NCBI GenBank assembly: GCA_004335835.1 | Contig: RWJK01000735.1 | Span: 9,944-38,053 of the forward strand | DNA length: 28,110 nt | Source of the DNA: Scenedesmus sp. ARA3 | Taxonomy: Eukaryota > Chlorophyta > Chlorophyceae > Sphaeropleales > Scenedesmaceae | Direction of reading: 5' to 3' | Shown: positions 18,858-28,110 of the stretch, in pieces | Layout of the letters: each line of letters opens with the position of its first letter | Numbering within the stretch: position 1 is the stretch's first letter | The notes under the pieces: generated by a model | Seen by the model: the letters and a program-made list of their open reading frames with translations, nothing else | Database searches by the model: none | What the model was told of the DNA's origin: nothing | Translations under genes and position numbers: made by a program

Positions 18858-19747
18858 CTGACGGAGCTGCTGCTGCTGGAGGTGCAGCTGCATCCTTCCC
18901 AGCTGCTGCTGCGGCTGCTACTGCTGCTATGTATGCACTGCTTGCATCTGTGCTGTTAGTTGCACTTTTAGGGAGGTCCACTTTTCGGATGTGTTGTGTT
19001 TCAGCCCTGCATGACAACAGCAGCAGCAGATACCACAACATGATCGTGGTGTCCTGCTTGCATCATGCTTGGTTGCCCTGCTCCACCTTCTATGTCAGCA
19101 TAGCTGCTGCAACATGTAAAGCAAAGCTCTGTTACTGCGGCAATGAAGTTTTCAACCACTGCACTGCTGCAGGTCACAGCTAACACCAGCGCTGATGAGC
19201 ACTGCCACTGCCGCTCTTCCCCATGATGGCTGCTGCAGTGAAGGTGCTTGAAGCATGATGACTACATGATTGTGAGCTTATACCTGCGCTGTCAGCCGGT
19301 GTGATTATACCGTACGGTATGGTATACTGCGGTGAAACCACCATCCAGTACAGGGCCGTGTACTAGGAAAACTGCTGATGCGACAGCTGGGACAGGTCGC
19401 AGAATACTGCCACGCACCTTGCCAGCTGCTCTGTTTGTAGCCTAGCAGACCCAGTGGCCCATATTGCGAGCACCAGGATGAACGCAAAAGCTGCACATAA
19501 GCTCTGCAGGGCAGCAACAGCATCAACTGTCAGGCCTCATCCTGCAGCACAGTGCAAAAGGCAGGTTGGGAGCACATGCTGTGCCCGTTCGCCCCGCAAC
19601 AGCCGCACTTACCGAGTAAAGAAGCCTGTTGTGTTTCGACTTGATGCCAAGCTTCGAGAGGAGGTCGCTTTTGTAAGAAATGCCGTAGTCTAGCGCGAGC
19701 TCCCTAAAGATCTTGGAGCTGAGGTTCCCACTTGCAAAGCTCTTCAT
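18430..19747 (-). CDS. Predicted type II membrane protein with Gln/Ala-rich tail, three exons
   Basis: No family recognised. Exons: 19747-19613, 19503-19418 and 19006-18430, about 265 residues; intron phases 0 and 2 both match. Donors are TCG|GTAAGT and GCAAG|GTGCGT; acceptors are TGTTGCTGCCCTGCAG and GTTGTCATGCAG. Residues 1-45 are basic and polar (for example LSKLGIKSKHNRLLYS). Exon 2 gives one membrane span, LCAAFAFILVLAIWATGSA, after which the chain is low complexity: Ala-rich blocks, a run of 11 Gln, QQQ clusters, and two possible N-glycosylation sequons (NST and NAT). The arrangement suggests a short cytosolic N-terminus, one anchor, and a disordered lumenal or external tail, as in wall or Golgi proteins, but that is inference. 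The low-complexity tail gives little evidence for its own reading frame, so the end of the protein is less certain than the first two exons. Confidence 0.5.
18564..18855. repeat. CAG and CTG tracts inside the membrane-protein gene
   Basis: (CAG)11 lies at 18564-18596 and (CTG)10 at 18826-18855. On the minus strand the first gives poly-Ala and the second poly-Gln in the predicted protein. The two tracts have opposite orientation on the same DNA strand, so both homopolymers come from the same triplet family read in different frames. Confidence 0.85.
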
Positions 19748-21415
19748 CGCAACTGTAACTGATTGTACTTTTCTACTTTCGTCACCAGGATGGAGCGTAC
19801 GCTGCGTTGTAAACTGCCAAGGGTGTCCCAGCTAACGGTGCAACAACTGCTTGATGTGTCAGACACGAGAAGCTAGCACACTCCTGGGGGTGACACAAAA
19901 GAACTGGAAAAGAAGGTCATGCAACGGGCCTCTAAACAGCTCAGGGCGGACACTTGTTGGCAGAACCCCAATCAAACACATGACGTCACCTGCTGTCTAG
20001 TGACAGGCTGTCACTGACAGCTCATGCCCTCAGAATCAGGTTGTTGGGTTGTGAGACAGCAGTTGTGTGATGGTGACTTGATAGCACCTGAGGTGGAGAA
20101 CAGTGTTTTGTGCTTCAGCCGCCCCCACATCTGCTTGAGGTGGCTATGCTGCCAGGCACTGCACACTGGCAGTGTCTCCTGCCTTAAGGCAAGCTTGCTG
20201 GGGTCACTGCATGCGTACGGTGCCAGCTAATGTGCTCAAGGCGGACGCAGCGTCGCTTGCTGAAACACTCTTCATACGTACTGGCAGCGTCTGCTACCAC
20301 ACCCACAAAAACTTTGCGGGATGAGCTGGTCTCATCACCAGCAAATTGCTTTGTGAGCCGCATGGCTATGCATGGGCCACGCCACTGTGCGCAAAACCAC
20401 GTGGTTATGTCACCAGGAGGAGCAAAGCGTAGCCAGTACGCTGGCTATCATACACAGCAAATAAGTGAACCACGTGGTTTACTGCAGAGGCAGCAGCATC
20501 GCCGCAGGTAGCGGTGAAGACAGTGTTGTACATCGTGCCATGTCTGAGAGCCACAACACAGTAGCTGCCAGCTACTGCAGCCATGGCCTCTTGTCACGGC
20601 AGTGGAATTAGGTGAGTAGTGATCAGGTAAGCAGCAGTTCCCTTGCACGCATGTGCAGCACCCGGCGTATCAGTACTTTGCCCTGCTTGCTGCACTTCAT
20701 TTCAATTGCAATTCATGTAGGCTGCGCTGTAACGCCAGATGCGGTGTGCATTCTTGCAAAAAATCCAAATCGGTGAACCCAAACTGCGAGTGAACAGTTC
20801 GAAAGACTGTACAAGGCATTTTGTGCGGTAGGCAAGCTTGCCCCTCAGGTGCATTGCATCTGCTTGAGCCTGCTGCAGCGCTGCAGCAGCGCCAGCTGGC
20901 ACCACCACAGGAAGCAGTGCTGGCCGAACAGTTCTTCAACGTTACCGCACCAGAATTCTTCACCATATCTTTCGCTGCTATGTCTCGATGCATCGAGCGA
21001 TCCCAAGCACTTCCATGTCAGGACCGGCCAAGGTCAGCACCGGCCAAGGTTGGAAACCATTACCAAATCAGCAGCCGCGCATTTCACAGCTGAGCGCGAA
21101 ATATGCTTAGATGTTTCAACCAGCTACTATTTCACATATTTGCTACGGCCCTGCAACAAATGTTTGTGCTGGCATGCACCCGGTGCCGGCGCGTACAGTT
21201 TCCGGCTCACTCGCATGATTCCAAGGAGCCAACAGGTTGCTGCAACGGTCGGACTTAAAGCCACAAGCTACTACCTGATTTCTTAGCCGCATCTTTGCAG
21301 CCAAGTTGGCTTAGGCCTTGCTTTCATCTGTGTGCGCGCCAGACCTGCTGTCGCGTGCAGCCGATCAGGCTGCCCTGATTGAACAGCTACAATCTGTGCA
21401 AGAAAGCTCTACAGT
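19748..21415. promoter_or_regulatory. Divergent intergenic region with paired CACGTG palindromes
   Basis: This lies between the start of the minus-strand membrane-protein gene and the plus-strand DUF2156 gene, so promoters of both should be here. Two identical 12-bp palindromes, AACCACGTGGTT, stand at 20395-20406 and 20468-20479. CACGTG is the G-box core bound by bZIP and bHLH factors in plants and algae; regulatory use here is inference. A 17-bp inverted repeat (AGTGACAG-G-CTGTCACT) is at 19999-20015, just after TGACGTCA at 19981-19988. Plus-strand frames at 20230-20511 and 20821-21093 have fairly ordinary composition and may hold unrecognised exons, but no model could be completed. Confidence 0.35.
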
Positions 21416-25963
<4,548 letters not shown>

Positions 25964-28110
25964 GGTTGAGGCGTGTTTGGGATGGTTTTACAAAGGTGGT
26001 GGTTGTATCCAGCAAGGCTGCAGCTGGTTGGCTGCCTGGTGTCATAGCAAGTATTTGGGGCATGGTGGGCTGTCACACCATACACACTGTGTTTGAACAG
26101 CTGTGGTTCACCGCTAAGCTGGTGCACACACTAATGCTCCGAAGCCTGCAGAACCAGCAACATATACACAGCTGAGCATGCGCACGCAAGCTGGTTGTTG
26201 TATGTGGGGGTGACATAGGGCTATAAGGGTGTAGTTATGGCAGCAGCAATGTTGTTTTGGAATTCGCGGCGGCTGCAATGTTGCTGCAATGCAGCGGGGG
26301 CAATGCTGGGTCGGCCCGTGGCTGCTTGGCTGGCATGTTGCTCCATGCGTTGTATGCAGTGCAAAGCACAAGAAGTAGTTTTAAGATGTGTAGTAGTTGT
26401 TGTGGTGGTTAGCCCTTGCAGACTTTATGGCCTTGCAGCAAGTAGGTGAACACCGTGGGAGTATGCAATATGAGCTGGATGCAACAGGTTGGGTGTGACA
26501 AACTTTGTCTATGCTGCAGCAGAGTGTGCAAGGGTCCAGCTGATGGACGAGCTGGCAGGTGGTAGCTTTGATGGAGCGTAGTACTGTGCTGTACAGCGTA
26601 CTTACATGTACGGCTAGCAGCTAAGCTACAGCATGCTTCGAGACAGGGTTGCAGCACTGCTGCACAGCATGCCAGCCAGTGGGCTATGATTCAGCTTGCA
26701 AGCCAATGTCCAGTTGACAGAGCATAACAGGAGGTTTGTAAGCGAGTGCTGCCATGACTGAGCAGCTGCTGGCGGCTAACAGTTGATTGTGCTTGTTTCG
26801 CGCACGTGAGCTGTGTTGCTGTGTCTGTGCTTGAATTGCTTTGCTTGAGTTGACCGCAGAATCGCTGCAACACTGTCATTGCATGTGACAGCAACACACC
26901 GCGCTGTGTGGTTGTGTGATGACTTGTTGACGAGCATTATGTCATTGCCAGTCGGTGCTGCCACAGCGCAAGGGTTACACATCGATGCAGAAATCTGCAA
27001 GAGCATCCGTGCGGTGCCGCAGCATGCTGGACCTATGCGCTGTGATGTTGTTGACAGAGAGTCTGCATATGGCATGTCAGCATGTAAGTATCCTTGGCAC
27101 TCTGTTGTGTGAAAGCCTGGCAACGGCTTGTGTGGAGTGGCTAAGTGCAGACAACGGATGTTTGATGGCTGTTGTCCCCGGACGCAAGCAATGCTGCATA
27201 CTCGGCTGAGCGTTGTGCTGCCATTACCGCAGTTGCTTTGTCGGGAGGCGCGACTAGAAGGTTTCTACATGTATTGGGTATTTCGTAGCCACGCCAAGCG
27301 TGTTCCACGGGTCTGGCGCAAATTCATGTGTTGCCCCTGCATAAATGTTACGGCCAAATGCTGGTTTGGGGTCTGCATGTCGCTAGGGTGATAAACCAGT
27401 GTCATGCGTACACCGTACTTGAAGTAGCAGCTGCCAGAAGTCACTGTGTGAGCCGTTTGATGGAGTTGGGTTTGCAGATGTATGCTGTCACTGGTGCTGG
27501 CAACCATTGATTGGACGCCACAGCCGCCAGTAAGTTGCTGTGTTTGCTGCATGCTGCAGCCAGGTTGTACAGACCTTTGGCAGCAGTTGCTGCCGCGTCA
27601 TTGTGCACAATGTGTGGCACGTGCCACGTGTTTGGCGGTACAGCTACAGCATGGAACAAGGGATGCTTGTGATGCCGTGTGAGTGAGTTGATTGTTTGAA
27701 GTACTACTCAGGCTACCCGTACCGCTGCCTTCACAGCTGGAGATGCTTGGTACGCCACTGCTACACTGCAAATTGCAGGCTCGTTGCTGTAGCAGCTAGT
27801 TATACACGACGCTGCTGCACTCGCATTGCTGTCTAATGCCTTGAACTGCTGGCGGGTTTGGATGGTGGTTACAATGCACAACAGTGCACCTCAGTGGGAG
27901 CCATGTGCACTGTGCTAGAGCTGTGCTGTGGGCATATTTGATGGTATGTCTGCCCTTCTGGCACAAGTGGCTCGAGCAGAGCTCTGCAGCTTACCATGTA
28001 TGCTGAAACAGCCAGTGGTGCTGCATGTCAGTTGTGGAGCACACACAATGACGTAACCGTTCAGCTCCTTTGTCCGATTGGCTCCTGCTGTGCTAGTTCT
28101 GCAGCTTGTG
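25964..28110. other. Downstream region without a supported gene
   Basis: After the DUF2156 stop, no frame on either strand shows a recognisable domain or a chain of phase-matched splice sites. Sequence is less triplet-rich than the rest of the window and rich in TG dinucleotides. The first several hundred bases are probably 3' untranslated. Short open frames at 26776-27123 minus and 27128-27391 plus were examined and left unassigned. Confidence 0.35.

Noticed and set aside
18704..19183. 159-residue plus-strand Cys-rich frame
   Set aside because: The poly-Cys runs are the complement of poly-Gln/poly-Ala triplets in the minus-strand membrane-protein gene.

Overview
The window looks like nuclear DNA of a green alga, most likely a chlorophycean such as a Scenedesmus-type Sphaeropleales. 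The clues are many CAG/CTG triplet tracts that become poly-Gln, poly-Ala or poly-Ser in proteins, genes split by GT-AG introns of about 100-500 bp, a flavodoxin with a plastid-type leader, and TGTAA-like signals after some stop codons. No bacterial operon, tRNA, rRNA, CRISPR array, insertion sequence or virus was seen. The genus is a guess; the eukaryotic algal assignment is firm.

Six gene models are supported by reading frame, splice signals and matching intron phases. On the plus strand: a small acidic/hydrophilic protein (523-1728, very short internal exons) and a DUF2156 / phosphatidylglycerol-lysyltransferase C-terminal-domain protein (21416-25963, seven exons). On the minus strand: an Ala/Pro-rich protein with a Cys-rich motif (6584-8122), an unrecognised protein with an N-terminal hydrophobic segment (8953-10760), a plastid-targeted flavodoxin that continues into an unrecognised C-terminal region (15653-17939), and a predicted type II membrane protein with a Gln/Ala-rich tail (18430-19747). 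Only the flavodoxin and the DUF2156 protein could be assigned to families.

The rest is repeat-rich. A diverged segmental duplication of about 2.9 kb lies at 2165-5035 and again at 11889-14750, flanking the two central minus-strand genes. The second copy carries a 163-bp insertion bounded by 9-bp direct repeats and a perfect 30-bp x 6 minisatellite, both absent from the first. A tandem array of roughly 76-bp units (5795-6270) sits between two direct repeats, and fragments related to the 3' flank of the 6584-8122 gene occur at four places. CTG tracts lie just upstream of 3' splice sites in three unrelated genes. One intron of the DUF2156 gene holds three extra copies of the end of the preceding exon and one of the start of the following exon.

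The genes do not form an obvious pathway. The most notable candidates are the flavodoxin fusion, the DUF2156 gene with its exon-echo intron, and the recurring CTG tracts at splice acceptors.
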